Below, piece after piece: positions 8,701-15,848 of a DNA stretch of 64,000 bases. The position numbers were made by a program, and so were the translations under genes. The stretch covers positions 62,001-126,000 of the forward strand of contig JAFZPI010000043.1 of assembly GCA_017552615.1 (NCBI GenBank). Reading direction: 5' to 3'. The notes under the pieces were generated by a model. It saw nothing but the letters and a program-made list of their open reading frames with translations, was not told the origin of the DNA and did not search any database. The stretch is from Clostridia bacterium (GTDB lineage Bacteria > Bacillota > Clostridia > Christensenellales > Aristaeellaceae). Positions within the stretch are counted from its first letter, which is position 1. Each line of letters begins with the position of its first letter.

Positions 8701-9718
8701 CAGTTTTGCGCGCCAGTTCATCCATGTCTTTGCAAAGGAAATACGGGTCGCAGACAACCTCCGGATGCGCTCCGACATTCAGGACAAACATAGGTCGGTC
8801 CAGCCACTGCATCTCGCCGAGGGGTAAATCGAACCCCTCCCAAAGTGTCGGGGAGATCCCCACATCCGAGAGTTCCATGGCGGCACGCATGGTTTCGTCG
8901 TCGACAAAACCGAGGCAGAAGAACTTATCCGAGACATCGCTCGGCAGAGAGCCCATGCGCTCTCTGGCTGAAAGCACCAGGATACGATGGTCGATCCCAC
9001 GTTTTGTAAGAAAACGCGAAACCGTGACGCTGCCATCAGAATTCTTGTAGTTCCCGGTTTCCCAGCGACCGGGCTGAAAGATGATCCTGATTCCCTGTTC
9101 CTTCAGTTGGCGGATCTCTTTGAGGACATCATTTTCCCTTATGCCCAGTTCACCGCTCTGCCAGAGCTTCTGCACAATGTGATCCACGCCGCAGTGCGCC
9201 ACTTCCGCAGGAACGCGACCGCCCGTATCCTTGTTGCTCTGGCTCTCCATCAGAAAACGGCTGATGGCGATGATCGCGCTAGCTTGCGGCAGGGATTCCC
9301 GCCGAAGGCGGCGCAGCTCGTTCTGCACGGTCTTCTGTCCTTCGTCCATTCCGTCTGTAGGGACCGCGCCGTATTCATGAAAGATCGCACACCCGCACTT
9401 TTCCCGGAGGAAGCCGATACTGCGGTAGAAAGGCCATCCTGCAACCAACGCCAGATCGGGTGTATCGGCATCATTAAACCATTCGTCCCAGTGCTCTTGC
9501 AGGTAAAACAGGGTAAAGTCGTTCCCATGCAGGTATTCCAGGGCTTCCGGTACGGAAATGAAACGGTCGGAGCACTTGTCCACCGCACGCTCGTCCAACC
9601 GGTTGCCCATCATGATGATCTCATGACCCTGGGCTTTCCAAAGGCTTCCCAGCATCAGCAGGCAGCGGTCCACGCCGAAGCGGAAGAGGAAGCGCTCATT
9701 GCAGATCAGGATTCTCAT
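5771..9718 (-). CDS. Triple-domain GT4-type glycosyltransferase
   Basis: A 1315-residue cytoplasmic protein with three GT-B glycosyltransferase modules in tandem. The first covers about 1-385, with WEGFDLPLGE as its donor-site motif. The second covers about 390-790, with EGFGMPIIE, a classic EX7E motif. The third covers about 800-1205, opening with a GGAE acceptor-side loop and carrying PENQPVSITEAMACG. A tail of about 100 residues resembles no domain I can name. GT4 enzymes transfer sugars from nucleotide donors with retention, so one polypeptide could add several sugars to a cell-surface glycan. The start at 9718 is set by AGGAGG (9727-9732); a TTG at 9736 would put that site inside the gene. 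It follows the methyltransferase gene by 14 bases in the same operon. Confidence 0.88.
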   Translation of the reverse strand: MRILICNERFLFRFGVDRCLLMLGSLWKAQGHEIIMMGNRLDERAVDKCSDRFISVPEALEYLHGNDFTLFYLQEHWDEWFNDADTPDLALVAGWPFYRSIGFLREKCGCAIFHEYGAVPTDGMDEGQKTVQNELRRLRRESLPQASAIIAISRFLMESQSNKDTGGRVPAEVAHCGVDHIVQKLWQSGELGIRENDVLKEIRQLKEQGIRIIFQPGRWETGNYKNSDGSVTVSRFLTKRGIDHRILVLSARERMGSLPSDVSDKFFCLGFVDDETMRAAMELSDVGISPTLWEGFDLPLGEMQWLDRPMFVLNVGAHPEVVCDPYFLCKDMDELARKTADVLQGSMPFTEEEFKNKCAAFREVFTWQNCADKMMDAFRRALRNSTTLYVDVTNACHDTANSGVMRVTRKLSRYLQGLLDTVFVLWDCSIKQYVLPYEAEVRTLCAYGGPDANQILERSQDGKPRETLETILTHSEGKRRILLMIETADAGMMKKAIPSLQARKIAVAAVFHDAIPVLRPDLVSKAVCENHSAYIRQLATANLVLPTADHNGTDLKQCWKAEGVTPRAVVRTAALAAEIDGVPRYTEKLNAIDLDHIRILFVSTLEPRKNHIRFLKALEQVFRKDPELAQKTEVHLVGNRYAGNEEIPAFVERFCADHSQVRWLGVVDDETLRREYATCTFTVYPSEIEGFGMPIIESLWAGKPCLCSNSGSIGELAALGGCMTADVLDVDSLSDTLHHMMTEPETLLRLQREAVTRPITTWRDYADSVATALTELSVHPETVRNSGLPSEVQSSLQAVFAGWNGRRVVTVSNYYPPNIIGGAEIIAHKQLRTLIADNHARGVAFTLDISGKHEEGTVTVDTFEGVPVVRLSVPGTVFDANGIHFFSAEQNRVFRELCELVHPTVVHFHNMFGLSMGIVDIAHAAGAKVVFTLHDNWGFCFKNTMLDNRGNLCGNILACDVCKENLTAGGIRVPMGVRRCYLRRCFERTDAFVSPSAYLADTYIRAGFDAHKMNVIWNGITLTQFAGCTRVPSDLIRVTFAGYFGAHKGIDVLIRAVALTKRSDIQINLVGSGAEEENYKALAASLGIAGQLRFWGRLSNAEMIAAYRETDIYCLPSVWPENQPVSITEAMACGIPVLASDLGGNRELVKDGETGLLFPAGNAEALAEKLVILCKDEKLREQMGQAGCERIGKASLHRQVGQLAELYDHLPPLSGVRSKPLILFKGTVLPTLVHRFTRYDVMLWDWVLDDHDLQQTKAVAVLNGERLSSAELKKIRDHSIRLVVPARDEAVYRREGVDLAIYADEAELLRMIATL

Positions 9719-9732
9719 GCCCGTTTGCCTCC

Positions 9733-11145
9733 TCAACCGTTTCGAAATGCGATAACGGCATAGTCTGCCTCATGATTGAAGAAATCCGAAAGCTCGCGCA
9801 GCGCGTCATTATTGTTATCTTCCTTGTTTACGTGAATCGCCTGGTAGGGGTGCAGACGCATAATCTCCGCGTTTTCAAAACCCGCCCCCTCCACAAAGAC
9901 CCGCAGCAGCGGCGGGGGCAGCTTGGTGATATGCGTGGGATCCATATAGAAATTGCAGGCACCGACAATCATGTTTTCCGGATTTGGGGTCTCCACGATC
10001 AGTGCGCCGCCATTGCGGAGCACGCGGCAGCATTCTGTCAGCGTGTCGCTGAGCACGTTGAACGGCAGGTGCTCCGCAACCTGGAACAGCGTGATGATGT
10101 CTACGGAAGCACTCTGGCAGTTTCGGAGATAGGTGAGCAGATCTGCGCGGATTGTTAGCAAACCCTTTTCTTCACATTCCTTCAGCATAGACGGGTCCGA
10201 GTCCACGCCCAAAGCTTTGATCTTGTACCGAGTCTGCATCAGTTCCAGCCATTCCCCGCGTCCGCAGCCGAGGTCCAGCGCAAAGAGGTTTTCGCCAAGG
10301 GTCTCGCGAACCTGCCGGACAACCCCTTCATAACAGGTCAGGCGCTCCATGATCTCCTCCCGGGAGCCGCGCATCTCATCCTCAAACTTCTTGTAGGCCA
10401 CGTTGGTCCGCGGCGCATTGTTTTCTTCAAGGAGTTCTTTTAGCTGCAGACGGCTCCGCAAGGTCGCGACTTCTTCCCGGAGGTCACGGACAGTCTGATC
10501 ATTCTCGAGTGCCTGTACACGCATATAGAGCCGGTTGATATGCAGCAGATTGCCGATCGCCGTCCGTGTCCGACGGAACAGCGACAAATTCCGGAATCGT
10601 CTCCAGACCTTTCCGGGCAACGCCAACGGCTGCCGCAGCACATTCAGCAGACGGTTCATCCCGGGAATGTGCCGAAGGCCGTTGATCACCTTTCTCCGAA
10701 GAAGCTTTGGTTTCAATCCGGTCATCACGGTTCCGTGCGCTTTTGCCTCCGATGATGCCGCCACGGAAGCCAGCACAACCTCCCGGCTTGTTCCTTTGAC
10801 CAGGGTGCTCAAGTTTTCTGCCAATTCTCCGGGATCGGGTGTGCGCCCAAGCATTGCCAGCCAGATTGCCGTGACAAAGGCTTCGCCGTTATACTGCAAC
10901 AAGGTCGTCGCCGCGATGTTTTTCGTGCGGAATCCCGATATCGCTTCACCCGCAAGCATTCCCTCGGGTGACACGCGGAGCGAAAGGGCGAACTGTTCCT
11001 TGGAAACGCCCTGTTCCATAGCCCGTAAATGGGAAGATAATCCCTCCGCGTCCGCTTCGCGGTGCAGGATCAAACGATAAGCCGTCCGGACGAAGTCTTC
11101 CCCCTCCAGACGCATGAGTTCCGCAAGACCGGTTTCGTTGAGCAT
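9733..11145 (-). CDS. DUF4214 and class I SAM-dependent methyltransferase protein
   Basis: The 470-residue protein starts with two DUF4214-type repeats (about 8-55 and 80-130, with the AYRLILHREADAEG and WLAMLGRTPDPGE pattern). A linker and a coiled-coil stretch (about 210-245) follow, then a Rossmann methyltransferase domain. Motif I is LDLGCGRGEW, and FQVAEHLPF and GGALIVETPNPEN follow. Such fusions occur in surface-glycan loci, where the methyl group may cap or modify a glycan chain; that role is inferred. The ATG at 11145 follows AAAGGCGG. The longer reading frame to 11217 would start inside the promoter (11189-11217), so it was rejected. Confidence 0.85.
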   Translation of the reverse strand: MLNETGLAELMRLEGEDFVRTAYRLILHREADAEGLSSHLRAMEQGVSKEQFALSLRVSPEGMLAGEAISGFRTKNIAATTLLQYNGEAFVTAIWLAMLGRTPDPGELAENLSTLVKGTSREVVLASVAASSEAKAHGTVMTGLKPKLLRRKVINGLRHIPGMNRLLNVLRQPLALPGKVWRRFRNLSLFRRTRTAIGNLLHINRLYMRVQALENDQTVRDLREEVATLRSRLQLKELLEENNAPRTNVAYKKFEDEMRGSREEIMERLTCYEGVVRQVRETLGENLFALDLGCGRGEWLELMQTRYKIKALGVDSDPSMLKECEEKGLLTIRADLLTYLRNCQSASVDIITLFQVAEHLPFNVLSDTLTECCRVLRNGGALIVETPNPENMIVGACNFYMDPTHITKLPPPLLRVFVEGAGFENAEIMRLHPYQAIHVNKEDNNNDALRELSDFFNHEADYAVIAFRNG

Positions 11146-11188
11146 CGTCGGAACCGCCTTTCCCGCTGTTGCTGTCGTTTTCCGTGCC

Positions 11189-11217
11189 ATTATACCACAC
11201 ACGCGTCCTGCGTTCAA
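11189..11217 (-). promoter_or_regulatory. Promoter of the methyltransferase-glycosyltransferase operon
   Basis: Minus strand TTGAAC (11212-11217), 17 bases, TATAAT (11189-11194). It is divergent from the amidohydrolase promoter, with the two -35 boxes 20 bases apart. This promoter fixes the methyltransferase start at 11145 rather than at upstream in-frame codons. Confidence 0.75.
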
Positions 11218-11237
11218 TCCTGGCGCGTCATTTCTCC

Positions 11238-11266
11238 TTGCGCCGGGAACAAAAATGCGGTATGCT
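11238..11266 (+). promoter_or_regulatory. Probable promoter of the amidohydrolase-rlmH genes
   Basis: TTGCGC (11238-11243), 17 bases, TATGCT (11261-11266), 47 bases before the ATG at 11313. The match is moderate. Confidence 0.5.
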
Positions 11267-11312
11267 TACTGCAGCCCACAGCCAAATCACAAATTGCTAT
11301 GGAGGGAAGATT

Positions 11313-12470
11313 ATGCTGCTGATTCAGGGAGGACTTGTAAAACCCATCGCCGGAGAAGACATTCCTAATGGCCAGGTACTGATTGACAACGGAAAGATCG
11401 TCGCAGTCGGAACAAATCTTCAGGTTCCTGATGGCACAGAAGTCTACGATGCGTCCGGCTGTATCGTCACTCCGGGCCTGGTGGACGCCCATACGCACAT
11501 CGGCCTTGACGAAGAAGCCATTCGCTGGGAAGGCGCAGACTATAACGAGATGTCCGATCCCGTCACCCCGGACATGCGCGGCATTGACGGCATCAATCCC
11601 CAGGATGAAGCTTTCCGCCTGGCGCTAGAAGGTGGCGTCACCACGGCGGTGACCGGACCGGGTTCCGCCAATGTCCTCGGCGGCACCTTCGTGGCTATCA
11701 AGCTATACGGCAACGTGGTGGACGAAATGGTCATCAAAAACCCTGCCGCCATGAAAGCGGCTTTCGGCGAAAACCCCAAGGGTTGCTACGGACAAAACGG
11801 ACGGAAAGCTCCCGTAACCCGTATGGGCGTTGCCGCGCTCCTGCGAGAAACGCTTGAGAAAACCCGCCGCTATGCCGAAGAGATCGAAGAATCCGAAAAG
11901 GATGACACAAAGAAACGTCCTTATGACCCCAAGCTTGAGGCCATGCTCCCGGTCATCCGTAAAGAGATCCCGCTGAAGTGCCACGCCCACCGCGCTGACG
12001 ACATGCTCACAGCCATTCGCATTGCGGAAGAGTTTGACATTCGCTTGACCCTGGACCATTGCACCGACGGACACCTCATCGCCGACACGCTGGCCAAGAA
12101 GGGCTATCCCGTGCTCGTGGGCCCTTCCCTGGGCAACAAGAGCAAGTTTGAACTGAAAAACAAGACTTTCTCCACCCCAGGCATCCTGTATAAGGCCGGT
12201 CTGCCGGTGTGCATCATTACGGATGCACCGGTCATCCCGCTGTACTACCTGCCCCTGTGCGCCGGACTGGCCGTCCGGGAAGGCCTCCCGGAAGACGAAG
12301 CCTGGCGCGCCATCACGATCAATCCCGCGCGCGTCGCAGGCATTGAAGATCGCGTTGGCTCTCTCGAAGCCGGAAAGGACGCCGATATCGCCGTCTTCTC
12401 CTCCAATCCGCTCCATGACATCCAGGCCGTGGCCAAACAGGTTTTCGTGAACGGAAAGCCCGTGCTGTAA
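11313..12470 (+). CDS. Amidohydrolase (imidazolonepropionase-like)
   Basis: A 385-residue metal-dependent hydrolase of the amidohydrolase superfamily, full length. The family's small beta-sandwich strands open the protein (DNGKIVAVG). The metal motif HxH is in VDAHTHIG (about 62-68), later histidines are in KCHAHRADD and LDHCTDGH, and the catalytic aspartate is in IITDAPV. The C-terminal GSLEAGKDADIAVF block is typical. These proteins cleave C-N bonds in cyclic or linear amides; the substrate here is unknown. GGAGGG (11301-11306) supports the ATG. It is followed after 9 bases by rlmH, so the two are probably co-transcribed. Confidence 0.88.
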   Translation: MLLIQGGLVKPIAGEDIPNGQVLIDNGKIVAVGTNLQVPDGTEVYDASGCIVTPGLVDAHTHIGLDEEAIRWEGADYNEMSDPVTPDMRGIDGINPQDEAFRLALEGGVTTAVTGPGSANVLGGTFVAIKLYGNVVDEMVIKNPAAMKAAFGENPKGCYGQNGRKAPVTRMGVAALLRETLEKTRRYAEEIEESEKDDTKKRPYDPKLEAMLPVIRKEIPLKCHAHRADDMLTAIRIAEEFDIRLTLDHCTDGHLIADTLAKKGYPVLVGPSLGNKSKFELKNKTFSTPGILYKAGLPVCIITDAPVIPLYYLPLCAGLAVREGLPEDEAWRAITINPARVAGIEDRVGSLEAGKDADIAVFSSNPLHDIQAVAKQVFVNGKPVL

Positions 12471-12479
12471 GGAGTCTTC

Positions 12480-12959
12480 ATGAACGCTGCCATCATCGCC
12501 GTGGGTCGCATGAAAGAGAAACCATACCGAGCCATGGCGGACGAATACCTCAAACGCCTGTCGCGCTACGGAAAGTTCCGGGAGGTCGAACTGAATGACC
12601 TCCCGGAACCTGCCAATTCTTCCGATGCCATCGAAGACCAGATCCGGCAGAAGGAAGGCGAATCGATCCTCAAGGCCATCCGCCCAACCGATTATGTGGT
12701 CGCCCTGACCATCCCGGGCAAGATGTGGGACTCCCCTGCCCTGGCCAGGCATCTTGAGGATCTGTGCAACCGGAGTACCGGGGAAATCATTTTCGTGATC
12801 GGAGGCAGTCTTGGCCTGAGCAAGGCTGTGATCTCCCGGGCGGATGAGGAGCTCAGCATGTCCCCGATGACGTTTCCCCACCAGCTGGCCCGCGTGATGC
12901 TTCTCGAGCAGCTCTACCGGTGCTGCAAGATCCAGAGCGGGGAGAGATATCACAAGTAA
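12480..12959 (+). CDS. rlmH: 23S rRNA (pseudouridine1915-N3)-methyltransferase RlmH
   Basis: A SPOUT-class methyltransferase (159 residues, the usual size) that modifies pseudouridine 1915 in helix 69 of 23S rRNA on assembled ribosomes, using S-adenosylmethionine. The knotted C-terminal region carries the family hallmarks FVIGGSLGLS, MTFPHQLARV and the final GERYHK. AAGGAG precedes the ATG at a normal distance. There are no unusual features. Confidence 0.97.
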   Translation: MNAAIIAVGRMKEKPYRAMADEYLKRLSRYGKFREVELNDLPEPANSSDAIEDQIRQKEGESILKAIRPTDYVVALTIPGKMWDSPALARHLEDLCNRSTGEIIFVIGGSLGLSKAVISRADEELSMSPMTFPHQLARVMLLEQLYRCCKIQSGERYHK

Positions 12960-13073
12960 GGAATAGAGAAAAGAATAAGCAGTAAGTATTGGGAAAAACC
13001 GATCGGGAACGAATCACCTTGATCCTTCTCATTTCGAATAGCGCAATCGTCCAGTTTGATCCCTTTCCGTCCA

Positions 13074-13101
13074 TTGCAAAAAGCATTTTCGTGACTATAA
13101 T
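13074..13101 (+). promoter_or_regulatory. Promoter of the BMP-domain gene
   Basis: TTGCAA (13074-13079), 16 bases, TATAAT (13096-13101), followed 20 bases later by GGAGG (13121-13125). Confidence 0.65.
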
Positions 13102-13133
13102 AGGGCCGTACCGACAGACAGGAGGTGCAGTCC

Positions 13134-15095
13134 GTGAACCGGAACGAAGCCATTGAGCAATACCGCGCTGCACTGCGGCGCGGACAGAAATATCAGTCTA
13201 CTTGTACCGCCAGGGGTGAAGATCCCTGGCCGAAGGTCCTCCAGGAGCTTGTCCCGAATTTCTCCGCTGCCAGCCGCGTCGACATGGGGATCATCGAAAT
13301 CCCGATGGATGCTATCGTGGGCACCCTGGCGGACGGCCGCAAAAGCGCTTTCGCCGGCAACATGATGCCCCTTCTCGGCGAGAGTACCGAGTTTGCCCAG
13401 AAATGGATCGCGCTTTGTGAAGCTCACCTGGGCGACCAGGGCATCACCGACCCCATCACATGCTATGAATACTATGGCCTTTTCTATGTTCAGGAAGGCC
13501 ACAAGCGTGTCAGCGTCCTGCGCTCTTACGACGCCCTGACAATCCGTGCCCATGTGCTGCGCGTACTGCCTGAAGCAACGGAAGAACCGCAGTATTTGTC
13601 CTACCAGGAGTTCATTCGCTTTTACAGCCGCAGCCGCCTCTATGTCCTGCGCTTCGACAAACCCGGGAGCCTGCGCCGCCTCGAACAAGGGCTCGGGATG
13701 GATGAAGACCATGTTTGGACCGATGAGGAACGGCTCAGTTTTCTTGCGCTTTACTGGAAGGTCAGAGAAGCCTGCCAGCATCCAGAGGCCTCCGGGCAGT
13801 CACCCAGCGAGGCCCTGTTGGCATGTTTGGACGTTTATCCCTATGACCAGCTTTTGGCGCTGGATACCGCGGAGATCCGCAAGCGCGTGTCCGCCCTGGT
13901 GCCGGACTTGCGTTATGCCGCGGCAGACGAACCCAAAGAAGTCTCCACCGAGCCCGATATTCCCGAGCGAAGCCTCGTGGAACGCATTATCACGGGCATC
14001 ACCCGCCCTGTCCTGAATGTCGCCTTTATCCATGTGAACGACCCGAACCAGAGCGTCTGGACCCGCGGGCACGAAGAAGGCCGGCTGTATGTGGACGAGG
14101 CGCTGGGTGCCCAAGTCCGCACGCGCTGCTATGTTGTGGGTGAACAGGATGCCGATGCGCTGATGGAAAAAGCCATTACAGAGGACGGAGCCGCGCTTCT
14201 GATCGCTACAGCCCCCACGCTTTTAGCCAGCGCCCGTCAGGCCGCTGCCCTGCACCCGAACGTGAAGGTGCTGGTTTGCGCGCTGTCCGTGCCTTATGTG
14301 GGCGTGCGCACCTATTACAGCCGCATCCATGAGGCCAAGTTCATCTCTGGAGCCATTGCCGGAGCCATGTGCGGAAAGGATCCGGTCGGCTACATTGCGC
14401 GCTATCCGATCCTCGGCGTTCCCGCAGCGGTGAATGCCTTTGCCCAGGGGCTGCGCATGACCAATCCGGAAGCGAAGATCCTGCTGGAATGGTCCTGTCT
14501 TGGCGGGAATCCGGTCAAACGTCTTTGGGCCGACGGAGCAAGGATCATCTCCGGCCATCCGATTCCCAACAACTCCGCCAGCGGGATCAGTTTCGGCTGG
14601 TCCACCGCCCTGATGGCGGAGGATGGGAGTTTCCTCCCCCTGGCCTCGGACCTGTGGGACTGGGGCAAGACATACGAGCAGATCGTGCGAAGTGTCCTCG
14701 CCGGCGCGTGGGACAAAGAGGCCTCCCCCGGCACCGCCGTGAGCTACTGGTGGGGTATGTCCAGCGGCGTGATCGACGTGAAGCTCGCTGAGAGCCTCCC
14801 GGATGGCGTCTGGCAGCTGGCTGATATCCTCAAGGACGGCCTGGTCCATGGGACTGTCCAACCTTTTACCGGCCCCATCCGGGACCAGGAGGGGATTCTT
14901 CGGCTTCCTGCGGAAGGAACCTTCACGCCCGATGAACTCATGCGCATGAACTGGCTGCGTGAAGGTATCATCGGTTCAATCCCCAAACTGGAGGAACTCA
15001 TGCCCGCGGCCCGCGAAACCACCCGCTTGCTGGCGCTTCCGGAAGATGAAGGAATCACAGAACCTCCTCCTGAAACAACAAACACAACAAAATAA
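13134..15095 (+). CDS. ParB-like/BMP-family ligand-binding fusion protein, apparently cytosolic
   Basis: 653 residues. The C-terminal part (about 295-590) is a basic membrane protein/PnrA-type ligand-binding domain, normally the extracellular receptor of nucleoside ABC importers. It is recognised from VAFIHVNDPNQSVWTRGHEEG, FISGAIAGAMCGKDPVGYI and GGNPVKRLWADGA. There is no signal peptide or lipobox. Instead, residues about 40-150 resemble a ParB/sulfiredoxin-like domain, with YVQEGHKRVSVLR like the DGxxR motif of that fold. A sensor of a nucleoside-type ligand in the cytosol is a reasonable guess, not a demonstrated function. The GTG at 13134 lies 8 bases after GGAGG; the GTG at 13125 overlaps that site. 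Confidence 0.75.
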   Translation: MNRNEAIEQYRAALRRGQKYQSTCTARGEDPWPKVLQELVPNFSAASRVDMGIIEIPMDAIVGTLADGRKSAFAGNMMPLLGESTEFAQKWIALCEAHLGDQGITDPITCYEYYGLFYVQEGHKRVSVLRSYDALTIRAHVLRVLPEATEEPQYLSYQEFIRFYSRSRLYVLRFDKPGSLRRLEQGLGMDEDHVWTDEERLSFLALYWKVREACQHPEASGQSPSEALLACLDVYPYDQLLALDTAEIRKRVSALVPDLRYAAADEPKEVSTEPDIPERSLVERIITGITRPVLNVAFIHVNDPNQSVWTRGHEEGRLYVDEALGAQVRTRCYVVGEQDADALMEKAITEDGAALLIATAPTLLASARQAAALHPNVKVLVCALSVPYVGVRTYYSRIHEAKFISGAIAGAMCGKDPVGYIARYPILGVPAAVNAFAQGLRMTNPEAKILLEWSCLGGNPVKRLWADGARIISGHPIPNNSASGISFGWSTALMAEDGSFLPLASDLWDWGKTYEQIVRSVLAGAWDKEASPGTAVSYWWGMSSGVIDVKLAESLPDGVWQLADILKDGLVHGTVQPFTGPIRDQEGILRLPAEGTFTPDELMRMNWLREGIIGSIPKLEELMPAARETTRLLALPEDEGITEPPPETTNTTK

Positions 15096-15145
15096 CAAAG
15101 TATTCAGGAAACAGATAAACAAGAAATGCATACAGAAAGGCGGTG

Positions 15146-15763
15146 ATGGCCACGAATATCCTCTTGCTCTCCGATGTGGAAAGCCCGGCGCTCTGGGATT
15201 ACTACCAGCCCGATCGTGTGGCGAACGTGGACATCATCGTCTCCTGCGGTGACCTGAAACGCGAATACCTCGAATTCCTCGTGACCCTGAGCAACAAGCC
15301 GGTGCTCTATGTGCCAGGGAACCATGACACCGGATACGTGCGTAACCCCCCGGAGGGATGCGAATGCATAGACGGGACCGTCTACACCTGCAAGGGGGTT
15401 CGCTTTCTCGGTCTCGGCGGCTGCAAGCGCTATTCCCAGGGAGAGTATCAGTATTCCGAAGAAGAGATGCGGAAGCGCATCCGGAAGCTCCGCAAGCCGA
15501 TCCGCAAGGCCGGCGGCGTGGACATTATCGTGACCCACGCTCCCATGACCGGCTGCGGTGACGCGGAGGACTATGCCCACCGTGGTTTTGACTGTTTCGT
15601 GACCCTGGCAGAAGAACTGCATCCCCTCGCCTTCTGCCACGGCCATGTCCACCGGAGCTATGCCTGGAACACGCCCCGTGCACAGGAATACAAGGGGATT
15701 CCGGTGATCAACGCCTATGAGAGGTATCTCCTGACGATTCCCGATCCAGTCGCAAATTTGTAA
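15146..15763 (+). CDS. Metallophosphoesterase
   Basis: A 205-residue calcineurin-like phosphoesterase. The family blocks are present in order: IVSCGDLKREY, VPGNHDTG, IVTHAPM and CHGHVH, which bind two metal ions. The first block, normally DxH, reads SDVES, so one metal-ligand histidine is replaced by glutamate. Substrate is unknown; the family hydrolyses phosphomonoesters or phosphodiesters. It is 50 bases after the ParB-like/BMP gene, probably in the same transcript. The ATG at 15146 fits AAAGG better than the adjacent in-frame GTG at 15143. Confidence 0.88.
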   Translation: MATNILLLSDVESPALWDYYQPDRVANVDIIVSCGDLKREYLEFLVTLSNKPVLYVPGNHDTGYVRNPPEGCECIDGTVYTCKGVRFLGLGGCKRYSQGEYQYSEEEMRKRIRKLRKPIRKAGGVDIIVTHAPMTGCGDAEDYAHRGFDCFVTLAEELHPLAFCHGHVHRSYAWNTPRAQEYKGIPVINAYERYLLTIPDPVANL

Positions 15764-15786
15764 CACAAATTACAAGAAACCTTCTG

Positions 15787-15815
15787 TTGTGCTATCTCCC
15801 TAAAAATGATATGAT
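15787..15815 (+). promoter_or_regulatory. Promoter of the DUF1846 gene
   Basis: TTGTGC (15787-15792), 17 bases, TATGAT (15810-15815). It lies 34 bases before the GTG start. Confidence 0.6.
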
Positions 15816-15848
15816 CATATGAACCCATTGATGATTGGAGGCATCCGC

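Noticed and set aside
9719-9736. TTG start for the triple glycosyltransferase
   Set aside because: The AGGAGG ribosome binding site lies within the would-be extension; ATG at 9718 has ideal spacing.
11146-11217. Longer start of the DUF4214-methyltransferase
   Set aside because: The extra codons cover the -10 and -35 boxes of the operon promoter, so they are not transcribed.
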